DNA of 64,000 nt from Nocardia sp. CNY236 (GCF_000482385.1 NZ_AXVD01000022.1:1-64000); one strand, 5' to 3'; positions 1-8,441 are shown, counted from the first letter of the stretch. The notes: generated by a model from the sequence alone, not told the origin. Numbers and translations: made by a program.

Positions 1-641
1 AACAGCAGCACATGCGCGACATACAACCGGGGGATGATGATCTCGCCGGGGAAATCACCACCGAACATCAACCAATGCATCCATGTACCGATGATCGGGA
101 TGCCGATCGTGATGCCGGAGAACGCGGCCCGCAGGCCGGTGCCCGACAGCAGGTCGTCGGGCAGCGAATAGCCGAAGAATCCCTCGAACATCGCCAAGAT
201 CAGCAACAGCGAACCGATCACCCAGTTCGCTTCCCGTGGTTTGCGGAAGGCGCCGGTGAAGAAGATCCGCAGCAAGTGCACGATGATCGACGCCGCGAAC
301 AGCAACGCCGCCCAGTGATGCACCTGACGCACGAACAGCCCGCCACGCACCTCGAAGGAAATGTTCAACGTCGTCTCGTACGCCCGTGACATCGTCACGC
401 CACGCAACGGTTGGTATGCCCCGTCGTAGACGACCTCACTCATCGACGGATCGAAGAACAACGTCAGATACACACCCGACAACAACAAGATCACAAAGCT
501 GTACAACGCGATCTCGCCCAGCAGGAACGACCAATGCGTCGGAAACACCTTGTTGATCGACCGATTCACGAACGCAGCGGCACGATACCGCTCATCCGCC
601 TCGTCGGCTTGCGCAGCGATTTTCGGGGCCAGGTCCACCAT
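1..641 (-). CDS. qcrB: Cytochrome bc1 complex cytochrome b subunit (QcrB), 3' end beyond window
   Basis: Read from ATG at 641 leftwards, 213 residues are visible and the frame is open at the left edge. The product is the quinol-oxidising, haem-binding membrane subunit of the actinobacterial bc1-aa3 supercomplex. Family signatures seen are [20 protein letters not shown] near residue 32, the haem-ligand helix [29 protein letters not shown], and [11 protein letters not shown] at the edge. A GAGCGGA ribosome site lies 9 nt before the ATG. In the usual operon qcrB follows qcrC and qcrA; here the upstream neighbour is a divergent acyltransferase, so this copy stands alone and is probably a paralogue. 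A dyad lies in its upstream region at 682-700. Confidence 0.93.
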   Translation of the reverse strand, partial: MVDLAPKIAAQADEADERYRAAAFVNRSINKVFPTHWSFLLGEIALYSFVILLLSGVYLTLFFDPSMSEVVYDGAYQPLRGVTMSRAYETTLNISFEVRGGLFVRQVHHWAALLFAASIIVHLLRIFFTGAFRKPREANWVIGSLLLILAMFEGFFGYSLPDDLLSGTGLRAAFSGITIGIPIIGTWMHWLMFGGDFPGEIIIPRLYVAHVLL

Positions 642-681
642 GGTCGATATTCCGCTCTCGTGAGAGTGGTATGCCTTGCAA

Positions 682-700
682 CTACTACAGACTGTAGCAG
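682..700. promoter_or_regulatory. Dyad operator candidate between qcrB and the WS/DGAT-like gene
   Basis: CTACAG-A-CTGTAG (685-697) is a perfect 6-bp inverted repeat with a 1-nt centre. It extends to 9-bp arms with one mismatch over 682-700. It lies 41 bp upstream of the qcrB ATG and 110 bp upstream of the divergent gene. TACA...TGTA arms resemble operators of BlaI/CopY-type winged-helix repressors, but the spacer here is 3 nt and no such repressor gene is in the window. Function is inferred from symmetry and position only. Confidence 0.5.
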
Positions 701-809
701 CGGTGGATTGTGGACGCGATGGGCTGTTCGGCGCGCCTACGCTCGAGAACACGCCTGTCCAATATGTCCGATACACAGCAGGCTCGGTATCGTGCTGATT
801 GTGAGCGTG

Positions 810-2192
810 ATGGCAGCGCAGGACGCCACCCTGTATTGGTTGTCCAAACGCATCCGTAACGACGTGTTCGTGTTGTACTGCTTCACCGACCTCGGCCGCC
901 CGACCGAGGAACTGCGTGCCATGGTTGCGCAGCGCAGCGCCGGTATCGCCGACCTAAGGGTCCGGCTTCGTGAGTTGCCCTGGGACCTCGACTATCCGCA
1001 ATGGCGCCCATGCGAATTCATTGCCGAGCAATTCCTGGAACATCGGTTGGCCGAACCCACGTGGTTGCGGGTGCTGGATGCGCTGGGTGGACTGCTCGGT
1101 AGCGGCGTCGACGCCACCGTGCGCCCCTGGCGTGTGCACGTGTTCCGCGGAATCGTCGACGCACCGGGACCAGGAAGTGGGGCCGCCGTCGTTGCGGTGC
1201 TCCAACTGTCGCATGCATTGGCCGATGGGCAGCGAGCCTCGCAGATCGGGCGTGCCTTGTTCTCCACCGAATCGACCGACAGTGCGACGACGCCACCGCC
1301 GGCGCGGGCCGGAGTGGCATCCAATGGGGTCCTGATCGGCTCGGTGACGGGACTGCTGGGTATGCCGATTCGGCTGGTGTCGACCGTGGCGCGCGGGTAT
1401 CGAGCTTTTCGGGCGCGCCAGCGGCTGATGTCGCTGACCGAGTCGGGCCGGGTGCCCCCCGCTGGACCCGGTTTTGTGCCCTCTTGTGTCAATAGACAAG
1501 TAGAGAAACGCATCTCGCGACGAGAGGTGCGGATGCTGGTATTCGAAGCCGAACAGTTGCGGGTGCCCGACCGTACCGTCACAGTGGTGCTCCTGACCGC
1601 AGTGTCATCGGCGCTGTCGCGCTATACGGCCGGCCGGGGTGAGCCGGTCGAGCGCCTCGGCGCCCAAGTGCCCATGGCCTTGCCCGAACCGCCCACCACG
1701 CGTGGGACCGGTCCACGCAACAACTATCGAAGCCTGAGTATCGATTTGTTCGTCGCGGAACCAGATCTGCGACGACGAGCCGGGAAGATCGCCGCAGAAC
1801 TCGCCGCTCGCCGCTCCCGCGCGCGCCACCCCCTACTGTCGATGGAGGATCGCGTCACAGCGGCCATCCCCGCTGTCATCCTGCGCCGTGACGTCGAACG
1901 CTATCCGATCGATAGTGTTCCCGACTCGATTGCGGGCCATACCGTCGTCTCCAGTGTCGACCGCGGCCGCGCCGACCTTGCTTTCGGCGGCGGCTCTGTC
2001 CGGTTCTCCAGTGGTTTCCCCGCGCTCGGCGCGGTCATGCACCTCACCCACGGCGTACACGGCCTCGGCGATACCATCGTCGTGTCGCTGCATGCCGACC
2101 AGGCGGTCGTTCCCGACCTCGATGAATACGCGCAGCACCTGCGCGATGCGATTGCCGACACCATCGAAGCTCTCACCTCGGCAGGCATGTGA
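810..2192 (+). CDS. WS/DGAT-family acyltransferase-like protein
   Basis: 460 residues from ATG 810; in-frame GTG codons at 801 and 807 are alternatives. The fold is that of wax ester synthase/diacylglycerol acyltransferases, which move acyl chains from CoA to alcohols or diacylglycerol at the membrane for storage lipid. Evidence is the N-terminal [15 protein letters not shown], typical of the family's first helix, and the active-site region [11 protein letters not shown], plus a C-terminal [19 protein letters not shown] stretch. The canonical motif is HHxxxDG. Here the first His is Ser while the second, catalytic, His and the DG are kept, so activity may differ from bona fide triacylglycerol synthases. 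It is divergent from qcrB and convergent with the membrane protein at 2210. Confidence 0.8.
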   Translation: MAAQDATLYWLSKRIRNDVFVLYCFTDLGRPTEELRAMVAQRSAGIADLRVRLRELPWDLDYPQWRPCEFIAEQFLEHRLAEPTWLRVLDALGGLLGSGVDATVRPWRVHVFRGIVDAPGPGSGAAVVAVLQLSHALADGQRASQIGRALFSTESTDSATTPPPARAGVASNGVLIGSVTGLLGMPIRLVSTVARGYRAFRARQRLMSLTESGRVPPAGPGFVPSCVNRQVEKRISRREVRMLVFEAEQLRVPDRTVTVVLLTAVSSALSRYTAGRGEPVERLGAQVPMALPEPPTTRGTGPRNNYRSLSIDLFVAEPDLRRRAGKIAAELAARRSRARHPLLSMEDRVTAAIPAVILRRDVERYPIDSVPDSIAGHTVVSSVDRGRADLAFGGGSVRFSSGFPALGAVMHLTHGVHGLGDTIVVSLHADQAVVPDLDEYAQHLRDAIADTIEALTSAGM

Positions 2193-2209
2193 CGTGGGCG
2201 CCGTTCGGC

Positions 2210-2860
2210 CTATGTGACGGCCGTGGCGTGCGACGGGGCCGGTTGGGCCGTGGAGCGTTGAAGTTCCTGGGTGATCTTGATATCCAATTCGGCTCGGGCC
2301 GCGGTGACCACCGTGCGTTCTTCCTCGACGGTGTTCTCGATCGCCCTGGCCCACAGAGCCTGAATATCGGTGATCTCTTCCACCGTTGCCTCACCGTCGA
2401 GTTCGATCCCCCGTCGCTGCACCGTGATGTTCAGCGCCGCGGTGAGTGTGCGCATCAGGTCCTCGCACCGGTTGGGAATCTTGCGGTGGGATACGACCCG
2501 CAGGCTGCTGATCGAGTCTTGTGATCGTGTGATGGTTCGGCGTATCTCTTCGGCAATGTGGTCCACCTCGTCGGCATGCCATCGCTCACAGTGCAACAAC
2601 TGCTGTCGGACTGTGCCGGAGATCGCCAACACGGCAGACACCGCGGCGAGCACGGACTCGCGGCGCCACTGCTCGTGCTCGTGGCGCTGTGTCGCCGCTA
2701 AGGCCAACTCCGTGGTGTGCCGTGCAGCATCGAGAGTTACGCGATTCCGCTCGTCCGCTGCGTCGACCGCGGCGCGATTCGTTCGGTTGTTGATCAGTAT
2801 GCCGATCAATGCCACAACGCCAACGACGAAGGAACCGAGGAGTGGAAGCCACTGAGTCAC
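2210..2860 (-). CDS. Small membrane-anchored protein of unknown function
   Basis: 216 residues from GTG 2860, chosen because the protein then starts directly before a transmembrane segment (TQWLPLLGSFVVGVVALIGI). The frame stays open to 2929, which would add 23 basic residues. After the single N-terminal membrane helix comes a charged, mostly helical cytoplasmic region rich in Arg and Glu, with no recognisable catalytic motif. No ribosome site is obvious. It is convergent with the acyltransferase and divergent from the DUF6221-like gene. Not recognised; a scaffold or sensor role would be a guess. Confidence 0.55.
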   Translation of the reverse strand: MTQWLPLLGSFVVGVVALIGILINNRTNRAAVDAADERNRVTLDAARHTTELALAATQRHEHEQWRRESVLAAVSAVLAISGTVRQQLLHCERWHADEVDHIAEEIRRTITRSQDSISSLRVVSHRKIPNRCEDLMRTLTAALNITVQRRGIELDGEATVEEITDIQALWARAIENTVEEERTVVTAARAELDIKITQELQRSTAQPAPSHATAVT

Positions 2861-3012
2861 CGGGAGATCATCGCATCGCCGGCGGAGGCGGCACACCCTT
2901 CGAGAGGCACTCGACGAATAGTGACTCACAGGCGAATAGCTTCTACTGTCGCAGCTGCGATGGATTCCCCGTTCGGCGGAACGAGCGGGCCACCCGATAC
3001 GTCCAAACGGGC

Positions 3013-3357
3013 ATGAACATTGCCGACTTCATCGTTGCCCGGCTCGAAGAAGACGAGAACGCCGCGCAGGCGATCGACCCCGACCACCGCGACTGGTCCT
3101 ACGACCAGAACTCCCGGGCAATCCGCACGGCGGTCCCCGGCCTCGTCGCCGAAGTCGGCGACGACAACACCCACGCCGCGGGCCACCACGTCGCACGACA
3201 CGACCCGGCCCGCATTCTGCGCGCCGCGTACGCCCGCCGTTACATGCTCGCCCTGGCCGAGGTGTGCGCCCGCGGCAACCCGAACGATCGCATGTTGCGC
3301 TGCCTCGCGGCGCCATGGAGTGACCACCCGGACTTCCAGCGGGAATGGGAGATCTAG
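3013..3357 (+). CDS. DUF6221-like protein
   Basis: 114 residues from ATG 3013; the frame runs upstream to 2809 without support. The pattern MNIADFIVARLEEDENAAQA, a central AGHHVARHDPARILR stretch, and an end reading DHPDFQREWEI match my recollection of DUF6221. These are short soluble actinobacterial proteins of unknown function, common in genomic islands and phage-related regions. In that family the HDPAR block is the most conserved part. There is no good Shine-Dalgarno. It sits between an unrecognised membrane protein and a cluster of very small genes, which fits an accessory region. Confidence 0.65.
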   Translation: MNIADFIVARLEEDENAAQAIDPDHRDWSYDQNSRAIRTAVPGLVAEVGDDNTHAAGHHVARHDPARILRAAYARRYMLALAEVCARGNPNDRMLRCLAAPWSDHPDFQREWEI

Positions 3358-3654
3358 TGCCTCAGGGCATGGCGCGTTGGGTACAGCGGCGCACACGCCC
3401 AGCTGCGGGGATGATCGGTACGTGCACCCTGTCCAGGTATAAGACGAGAAGGGCGCCCCTACCGTGCGGCGCCGGGCATCGGCCCTGTCCATCAGTCGCA
3501 CGACCCATCGGCCGAACTCACAGCGCACGTCCTGGAATCCACAGCGCTTTGGACGTATAGCCACCTCGGGTGAAGGCACGGCAAGACCCCAACACATGCC
3601 AGGGACCTTTCACGCGCGCTGACCGGGCCGCGTATTCGGCGATTGACTTGTCGA
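3358..3654. other. Gene-free stretch
   Basis: About 300 bp between the DUF6221-like gene and the end of the small-gene operon on the other strand. I see no convincing coding frame, RNA gene or strong hairpin here. Confidence 0.5.
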
Positions 3655-3927
3655 TCAGAGAACGGTTTCGCCTCCTCTGGTTTCGCTTCGCCAGGCCTCT
3701 GCGGCGACTGTGTCGACGACCGATAGCGGGGCCACGTCGATCGGGTCGCCTATCGTGCCGAGTGCGGCCTGCACATGGGCGTCGAGCTCAGCGAGTGTGG
3801 GTGTAGATGCCTTTACTGGCCAAGCGGTCCCGAACCCGTCGACCGCCCACCACGAGCCATCGTCGCGTTGCAGCCAGGCCACCACCACCACCCCGTCGTC
3901 GTGGCCGTCACCAGTCGTGGTGGTCAC
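3655..3927 (-). CDS. Small acidic protein, fourth gene of the micro-operon
   Basis: 90 residues. The ATG at 3927 overlaps the stop of the preceding gene by 4 nt (ATGA), a strong sign of translational coupling. The core reads VVVAWLQRDDGSWWAVDGFG, followed by TPTLAELDAHVQAALG. A Trp-rich beta hairpin followed by a helix resembles the small HicB-like/DUF fold, but there is no HicA-like toxin next to it, so I do not claim that. Last gene of a four-gene unit divergent from the XRE/TPR regulator. Function unknown. Confidence 0.6.
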   Translation of the reverse strand: MTTTTGDGHDDGVVVVAWLQRDDGSWWAVDGFGTAWPVKASTPTLAELDAHVQAALGTIGDPIDVAPLSVVDTVAAEAWRSETRGGETVL

Positions 3928-4169
3928 GGGAGGTTCTTCGAGTTGCGCGGGTCCGGCACGATGTGACCGGCCTCGACCAACACATCGTGCGCGGCCCGCT
4001 TACGGGCACAGATATCGATCGGACACGAGACATGTCGCTGCATGGCGCAATGCGCACCCTCCACGGTTGGCGGCCGGTCGGGACGCTCGTGCGGCCACGC
4101 GTACGGCAGTACCGATCGGTCGAGTAGTGCATCGTCGAGGTCGATGCGTGCGCGGTCTTCATCGGTCAC
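3924..4169 (-). CDS. Small protein with clustered Cys/His, third gene of the micro-operon
   Basis: 81 residues from GTG 4169, preceded by GGGGG and overlapping the upstream gene by 11 nt. It begins VTDEDRARIDLDDALLDRS and ends with EGAHCAMQRHVSCPIDICAR followed by a helical tail. The three Cys and one His in CAMQRHVSCPIDIC could bind metal or form disulphides. Its stop overlaps the next start by 4 nt. The DDALLDRSVLPYAWPH part looks conserved-protein-like, not random. Not recognised; it probably works with its coupled neighbours. Confidence 0.6.
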   Translation of the reverse strand: MTDEDRARIDLDDALLDRSVLPYAWPHERPDRPPTVEGAHCAMQRHVSCPIDICARKRAAHDVLVEAGHIVPDPRNSKNLP

Positions 4170-4335
4170 AGCAACCCCCGACCTCGACTCTTGCCCGGCG
4201 ACGTTCAGCAGTGATCCGGGTCTGGATTTCGGAGACACTGAGCTCGTGGCGATGCCTGCGGGTGGTGCCCGGAGACGCAGCTATGACCGCAACCAGCGTG
4301 AGAGCGGTAAGAAACAGGGAGAGAACAATTTCCAT
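4159..4335 (-). CDS. Single-span membrane microprotein, second gene of the micro-operon
   Basis: 58 residues from ATG 4335, with a near-ideal AGGAGGA ribosome site 8 nt upstream that decides the start. Residues 2-20 (EIVLSLFLTALTLVAVIAA) form one transmembrane helix. A basic cytoplasmic tail with many Arg follows, ending VGGCCDR. The stop lies 11 nt inside the next gene. Its small size, strong ribosome site and membrane anchor argue for a real regulatory or accessory peptide. Confidence 0.6.
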   Translation of the reverse strand: MEIVLSLFLTALTLVAVIAASPGTTRRHRHELSVSEIQTRITAERRRARVEVGGCCDR

Positions 4336-4418
4336 GTCGCGTTCCTCCTGCTGCATGGATGAGGAGTCCACCCGGAGCTGGGGGTGAGGGCCGCCCAACG
4401 CCGGAATACGGATGGTCG

Positions 4419-4607
4419 TCAGACCTGGCCGTTGATGAGCTCCGGATCTTCGCCGAACCTGTGGCGCAAAGCATCTATGCCGAGCGGATGCGCATTCCAC
4501 CAGGCGGCATCGAAGTTCGCGCGCGGAATCGGACCGGTCTTCGTTGCCTCGGGTGTAAACGACCTCTCTGGCACCTCGTGCGGCGAATGGGTTTCTGGTG
4601 CGGGCAT
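4419..4607 (-). CDS. Small protein, first gene of the micro-operon
   Basis: 62 residues from ATG 4607, with a GGGGG ribosome site 6 nt upstream. The N-terminal third is Pro/Thr-rich and probably disordered. The rest reads IPRANFDAAWWNAHPLGI then DALRHRFGEDPELIN, a compact motif with paired Trp. I recall similar short proteins beside helix-turn-helix regulators in Nocardia but cannot name a family. An 83-bp gap separates it from the second gene. The unit's putative promoter (TAACGT on this strand, 4681-4686) lies about 75 bp upstream, next to the TTCGAA repeats. Confidence 0.55.
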   Translation of the reverse strand: MPAPETHSPHEVPERSFTPEATKTGPIPRANFDAAWWNAHPLGIDALRHRFGEDPELINGQV

Positions 4608-4704
4608 GGGCGACCCCCAGGGTGTATGTGCATGGATGTGGTGGGCACCTGAGGCGGAAACAGCGTCGGATGCAACATCGACGTTAAACCTGGTGGAACA
4701 CTGG

Positions 4705-4741
4705 AATGTTCGAATAATGTTCGAAAATTCGATGCTACCGT
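4705..4741. promoter_or_regulatory. TTCGAA repeats and leaderless promoter of the XRE/TPR regulator
   Basis: AATGTTCGAA occurs at 4705-4714 and again at 4716-4725, an exact 11-bp period, with a third partial TTCGA at 4728-4732. Each TTCGAA is itself a palindrome. TACCGT (4736-4741) fits an actinobacterial -10 (TANNNT) and ends 6 nt before the GTG at 4748, so the transcript is probably leaderless. The repeats cover the -35 region, which suits autorepression and shared control of the divergent micro-operon. Regulator identity is inferred. Confidence 0.55.
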
Positions 4742-4747
4742 TCTGGG

Positions 4748-5914
4748 GTGAAGAAGGACGACTCGGTCGGCGCCCGCATAGCCCGCTACCGCAAGATCAA
4801 GGGATTGACTGCCCAGCAGCTCGCCGCGGCAGCCCATGTCGGGCATTCCACCCTCCGACAAGTCGAGTCGGGCCATTCCAGCCCATCGACTTTCTGGGTC
4901 GGACGTATCGCCGATGCGCTCGGTATAGACGCTTCCAAACTGTACGCCGAGGACACCGAGGACGTGCAGACCTTGGATGTACTGCCGATAATCCGGCGCA
5001 CACTCGCCGCAGTCGACCTCATGGACGACGACTTGGAGCCGACGGCCTTGACCGACCTCGCCCCCATGGTCGCCCGGGTCGGTGTATGGCGGCGCGGCGC
5101 CCGGTACCGCAAGATCGGCGAAGTGCTTCCCGGTCTGGTAGACCAACTACTCATAGCGGGACAAGAGCACGGCAAGCCCGCCTACGCACTGCTCACCGAT
5201 GCCTACCGTGCTGCAAACTCGCTGGCGCACAAGTTCGGGTATTCCGATCTCAGCATGACCGCGACCGAAAGGATGCTGTGGGCAGCAGGAAAATCCGGTG
5301 ATCCGCTTCGTGTGGCATCGGTTCACTATCTGAAAGCCGCGACCCTCGCTCGCATCGGCGCCGGACGGCAGGCGATGAAGCTTATCGACCGGACAGTCGC
5401 TGACCTTGCCCCGCTCGCCGACGCGGATCGGACTGCTGCCGCAGTACTGTCGACCCTCCATATGCGCGCCGGTACGATATCCGCCACACTCGGCCGATCC
5501 GATGTTTCTCGTGATCACTTGGCCGAAGCCGAACGGCTCGCGGCGAACATCCCGGACATGGTGGTACTCGACACCGTGGTCGGACCGGCAAACGTGAAGC
5601 TGCACCGAATCGCCGCCGAAGTCGAACTCGGCGAGGCAGGCACCGCGCTGGAAATCTCTCGAAACACTCGGCTCCCAGCTGATCTCGCAGCCGAGCGTCT
5701 CACCTACTTCTGGGTGGATACCGCACGCGCGCACCTTCTCGCTGGAGACCCGGACTCGGCTATCGAGGCGCTTTTGGAATCGCGGGTGGCCGCTCCAGAG
5801 CATTTCCGAGCGTCGGGCACCGTCAAGGCAACCGTACGTGCCACAGCCGACCAGCAGCGCCGAGTGTCGCAGTCACTGCGATCCCTGGCCAACTCCGCAG
5901 GTGTTACCGACTGA
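4748..5914 (+). CDS. XRE-family helix-turn-helix regulator with TPR-like C-terminal domain
   Basis: 388 residues from GTG 4748. Residues 8-65 are a Cro/CI helix-turn-helix (RIARYRKIKGLTAQQLAAAA, then HVGHSTLRQVESGHSSPSTF). The remaining 320 residues are alpha-helical with Ala/Leu-rich repeats of the tetratricopeptide type, the architecture of peptide- or ligand-sensing actinobacterial regulators. It is probably a cytoplasmic DNA-binding protein acting on the TTCGAA repeats just upstream. It faces away from four very small genes, one encoding a membrane microprotein, which could be targets or signals. Ligand and targets are unknown. A methyltransferase remnant starts right after its stop. Confidence 0.85.
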   Translation: MKKDDSVGARIARYRKIKGLTAQQLAAAAHVGHSTLRQVESGHSSPSTFWVGRIADALGIDASKLYAEDTEDVQTLDVLPIIRRTLAAVDLMDDDLEPTALTDLAPMVARVGVWRRGARYRKIGEVLPGLVDQLLIAGQEHGKPAYALLTDAYRAANSLAHKFGYSDLSMTATERMLWAAGKSGDPLRVASVHYLKAATLARIGAGRQAMKLIDRTVADLAPLADADRTAAAVLSTLHMRAGTISATLGRSDVSRDHLAEAERLAANIPDMVVLDTVVGPANVKLHRIAAEVELGEAGTALEISRNTRLPADLAAERLTYFWVDTARAHLLAGDPDSAIEALLESRVAAPEHFRASGTVKATVRATADQQRRVSQSLRSLANSAGVTD

Positions 5915-6375
5915 TCGCGGCGACCCCGGCGGTGTCGAAGGTCTTTGCGATCGACCCCGACGCCGACATGCTCGGTGCGGTGGTGGTCGTCACGCGGAAC
6001 TGTGCGACCACGCCGCGGTCGCGCCGTGGAACGACGTGGTTTCGTCCGTCCGAGCCGAGTACCTCGGTCCAGGTCGCCGCGCCGGTTCCGGCACCTACCG
6101 CCGATCCTCGGAGTCCCACTACGCGGTGCTGGCCCGGTTGCCGTTCCATGACGTCGATGTCCTTCGTTGGGAATGGACCTTCCAACGTGAGGTCGAGGCG
6201 ATCGTCGGCCTGCAATTCTCTTTCTCGTATTCCAATCCAGGCCAGTTCGGTTCCGAGGAACGCTGCGTGGCGTTTGCCGCCGACCTGCGCGCACAGCTGG
6301 CTGCGCCGGTACCCCTCCGGTGTGGCGACCGAGCCGCTGGGAGTCGAAACGTTGATCGCCAGTCGTCCACGGTGA
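5915..6375 (+). pseudogene. Remnant of a class I SAM-dependent methyltransferase
   Basis: Pieces of one methyltransferase lie in order but in different frames. Frame of 5932 gives SKVFAIDPDADML, the SAM-binding acidic motif after strand 2. The next frame gives WNDVVSSVRAEYLGPGRRAG then FQREVEAIVGLQFSFSYSNP and AFAADLRAQLA, the family's C-terminal half. The first frame resumes with YPSGVATEPLGVETLIA to a stop at 6375. The glycine-rich motif I and the central part are missing, so there are at least two frameshifts plus deletions. It abuts the XRE regulator and may have been a third member of that neighbourhood. A continuous 167-codon frame on the opposite strand is best seen as its shadow. Confidence 0.7.
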
Positions 6376-6745
6376 CCCATCGAAGTGGCCTCCGACTGTC
6401 GGCACATGGAGTGACCGGCAGGGCACCCTCCTCGAGGAGCGAGGCATCGCGGCAGGTTCCGACGTCATTCCCACAAATCCATGCCTTCCGTTGTGGCAAT
6501 TAGGGCAATTGGTCGAGTCATCGATAGCTGGTTCCGCCGGTGATGGCGGGGGCACCACAAGCTGAACCCGGTCGATGGTCGTTGAGTTTCGTGTGAGTCG
6601 ACGTGCTTCTCGTTCATGTCCGGATGCGTTGTGACGCAGACATCGTGGCTCGCGACCGAGAGAGCTCAGGCCAGTGCACGACCGGATAGAAGTGCGCCGC
6701 GGCGGGGAGGGTGCCGATCAGTACACGCATGACGAACTCGAGCTC
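6376..6745. other. Gene-free stretch
   Basis: About 370 bp between the methyltransferase remnant and the end of the MFS gene. No convincing coding frame, RNA or strong terminator hairpin was seen. A short reverse-strand CPNCHNGRHGF-like reading near 6500 has no start or stop context. Confidence 0.45.
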
Positions 6746-8344
6746 CTAAGGTGTCGTCTCGGGCGGGAACGTTGTCGCGGGTGGTGCCGGCTCGTGGTCG
6801 GCGCCGGCACGCTGGGGTGCTCGGTCGTTGTCTCGATGCGCCCCGCGCAGCAGGATGCTGACGGCGATCGCCAGGGCGATCAGCACCGCGCTGCTGATCG
6901 CCGATGTCACCGCCATCCCTGTGGTGAACGCCTCATGAGCAGAGGCGAGCAGAGTGTCTCGAACCCCGCCGGGCAGCTCGGCCGCCACGTTGACCGCCCC
7001 GCCCAACGTCTCCGTGGCGAGTTCCAACGACTCGGGCGGGGTTGCGACGGGCGCGGTCCCGGCCAGTTCCTGGCGATAGACGACTGCCCCGATGCTGCCC
7101 AGTACCGCGATGCCCAGGGCGAGGCCGAGCTCGCTTCCGGTCTCGGAGATGGCCGCCGCCGACCCGGCGCGTTCTTCGGGAGCCGACCCGACGGCCAGGT
7201 CTGTGCTCAGGGCCATTGCGCCGGAGATGCCGAGGGATGCGATGACCATGCCGACCACCAGCACGGTGAGCCCTGCGGTCGAGTCGATTCCTGCCAGAGC
7301 ACCGAACCCCGCGGCGCCGAGCGCCAGGCCGCCCGCCATCACTGCCGACCGTGAGATGCGGCGGACGGCAAGCGGCGCCAGCATCGACCCGGTGATGCCC
7401 ATGAGCGTCCATGGCAGGGACCAGAGTCCGGCTCGCAGCGGGGACATGCCGAGGACGAGCTGAAGGTACTGGCCCGCGAAGAACTGCACGCCCGCCATCG
7501 CAAAGACCGCCAGGGTCTGCATAGCGACGGCCACCCCGAATGTACGGCGGGTGAACAACGCCAGGTCGAGCAGGGGGTCCTGCAAAAACTTTTGCCGGCG
7601 AAAGAAGATCCAGCCGAGACCGGCGCCCAGGGCCATGCACGCCCATGGCAGCGGATCGCTGGACCCCTCGGCGAACTGCTTGAACCCGAACACTACGGCC
7701 AGAATGGTGACCAGCGAGAGAAGAGCGCTGAGCAGGTCCGGGCGACCGGCGACGGGATCCGCCACCTCCGGGAGCAGCATCGGGCCAATGATCAGCAATA
7801 GCACCATCACCGGCACGCCGAGGAGGAACACCGAACCCCACCAGTAGGATTCGAGGAGAACCCCACCGATCAGCGGTCCGATCGCGGTCCCGGTGACAAA
7901 GCTGGTCATCCAGACACCGATCGCCATCCCGCGCTGCGCCGGGCTCTGAAACATGCTGCGGATCAACGCCAGCGTCGAGGGCATCAGCGTGGCCCCGGCG
8001 ACGCCGAGCAGCGCCCGGGTGAGAATAAGCATCTCCGGTGTGGTGGAGAACGACGCCAGCAACGACGCGACGCCGAACCCGAATGCACCGATCAACAACA
8101 GCCGACGTCGGCCGATCCGGTCGCCGAGCGACCCCATCGTGATCAGAAAGCCGGCGATGAGGAAGCCGTAGATGTCAGTGATCCAGAGCAGTTCCGAACT
8201 GCTCGGCTCGAGCGCTTCACTGAGCGCCGGCACCGCCAGGTGGAGCACCGTGAGGTCCATCGCCACCAACATCGTCGGCAGGGCCAGGGTAGCGAGACCC
8301 CACCACTCTCGCCGCCCCGCCCGCTTCGACTCTCGAGCCGCCAT
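6746..8344 (-). CDS. MFS drug:proton antiporter of the DHA2 (14-helix) family
   Basis: 532 residues from ATG 8344, with GGAAGG about 7 nt upstream; an upstream frame to 8392 lacks a ribosome site. Motif A is present as GSLGDRIGRRRLL, motif C as GPLIGG. Hydrophobicity supports 14 transmembrane segments, followed by a charged Pro-rich tail. DHA2 pumps export hydrophobic or cationic drugs at the expense of the proton gradient. Its promoter (8411-8441) carries a SoxR-type 19-bp spacer and the soxR gene lies next door, so it is probably induced by redox-active compounds. Substrate unknown. Confidence 0.9.
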   Translation of the reverse strand: MAARESKRAGRREWWGLATLALPTMLVAMDLTVLHLAVPALSEALEPSSSELLWITDIYGFLIAGFLITMGSLGDRIGRRRLLLIGAFGFGVASLLASFSTTPEMLILTRALLGVAGATLMPSTLALIRSMFQSPAQRGMAIGVWMTSFVTGTAIGPLIGGVLLESYWWGSVFLLGVPVMVLLLIIGPMLLPEVADPVAGRPDLLSALLSLVTILAVVFGFKQFAEGSSDPLPWACMALGAGLGWIFFRRQKFLQDPLLDLALFTRRTFGVAVAMQTLAVFAMAGVQFFAGQYLQLVLGMSPLRAGLWSLPWTLMGITGSMLAPLAVRRISRSAVMAGGLALGAAGFGALAGIDSTAGLTVLVVGMVIASLGISGAMALSTDLAVGSAPEERAGSAAAISETGSELGLALGIAVLGSIGAVVYRQELAGTAPVATPPESLELATETLGGAVNVAAELPGGVRDTLLASAHEAFTTGMAVTSAISSAVLIALAIAVSILLRGAHRDNDRAPQRAGADHEPAPPATTFPPETTP

Positions 8345-8410
8345 AGTGCACCTTCCATCGACGTCAGGGGATTTGTGGTCGATGTACGGCACCGCCGACC
8401 ACTGCCAGCG

Positions 8411-8441
8411 AACCTAGAAGTTGAAGTCGTGTTCAAGTCAA
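8411..8441 (-). promoter_or_regulatory. SoxR-type promoter of the MFS gene
   Basis: On the minus strand, TTGACT (8441-8436) and TAGGTT (8416-8411) are separated by exactly 19 bp. That is the long spacer typical of MerR-family activated promoters. Inside lies TTGAA-N6-TTCAA, a perfect inverted repeat. The first 11 bases (TTGACTTGAAC) are identical to the soxR/reductase promoter at 9204. The transcript would start about 60 nt before the MFS ATG. Confidence 0.6.

Noticed and set aside
2926..3597. 223-codon reverse frame over the DUF6221-like gene
   Set aside because: Antisense to the DUF6221-like gene; no motif and no ribosome site.
3655..3927. HicB-type antitoxin for the 90-residue protein
   Set aside because: Only a loose resemblance in the beta-hairpin, and no HicA toxin or DNA-binding tail beside it.
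4705..4732. LexA/SOS box at the TTCGAA repeats
   Set aside because: The actinobacterial SOS box is CGAAC-N4-GTTCG; here the spacing is one base short and the inner C is T, while the 11-bp repeats fit a different operator.
5904..6407. 167-codon reverse frame behind the XRE gene
   Set aside because: It is antisense to ordered methyltransferase pieces in the forward frames; the forward similarity is clear and this frame has no family likeness.
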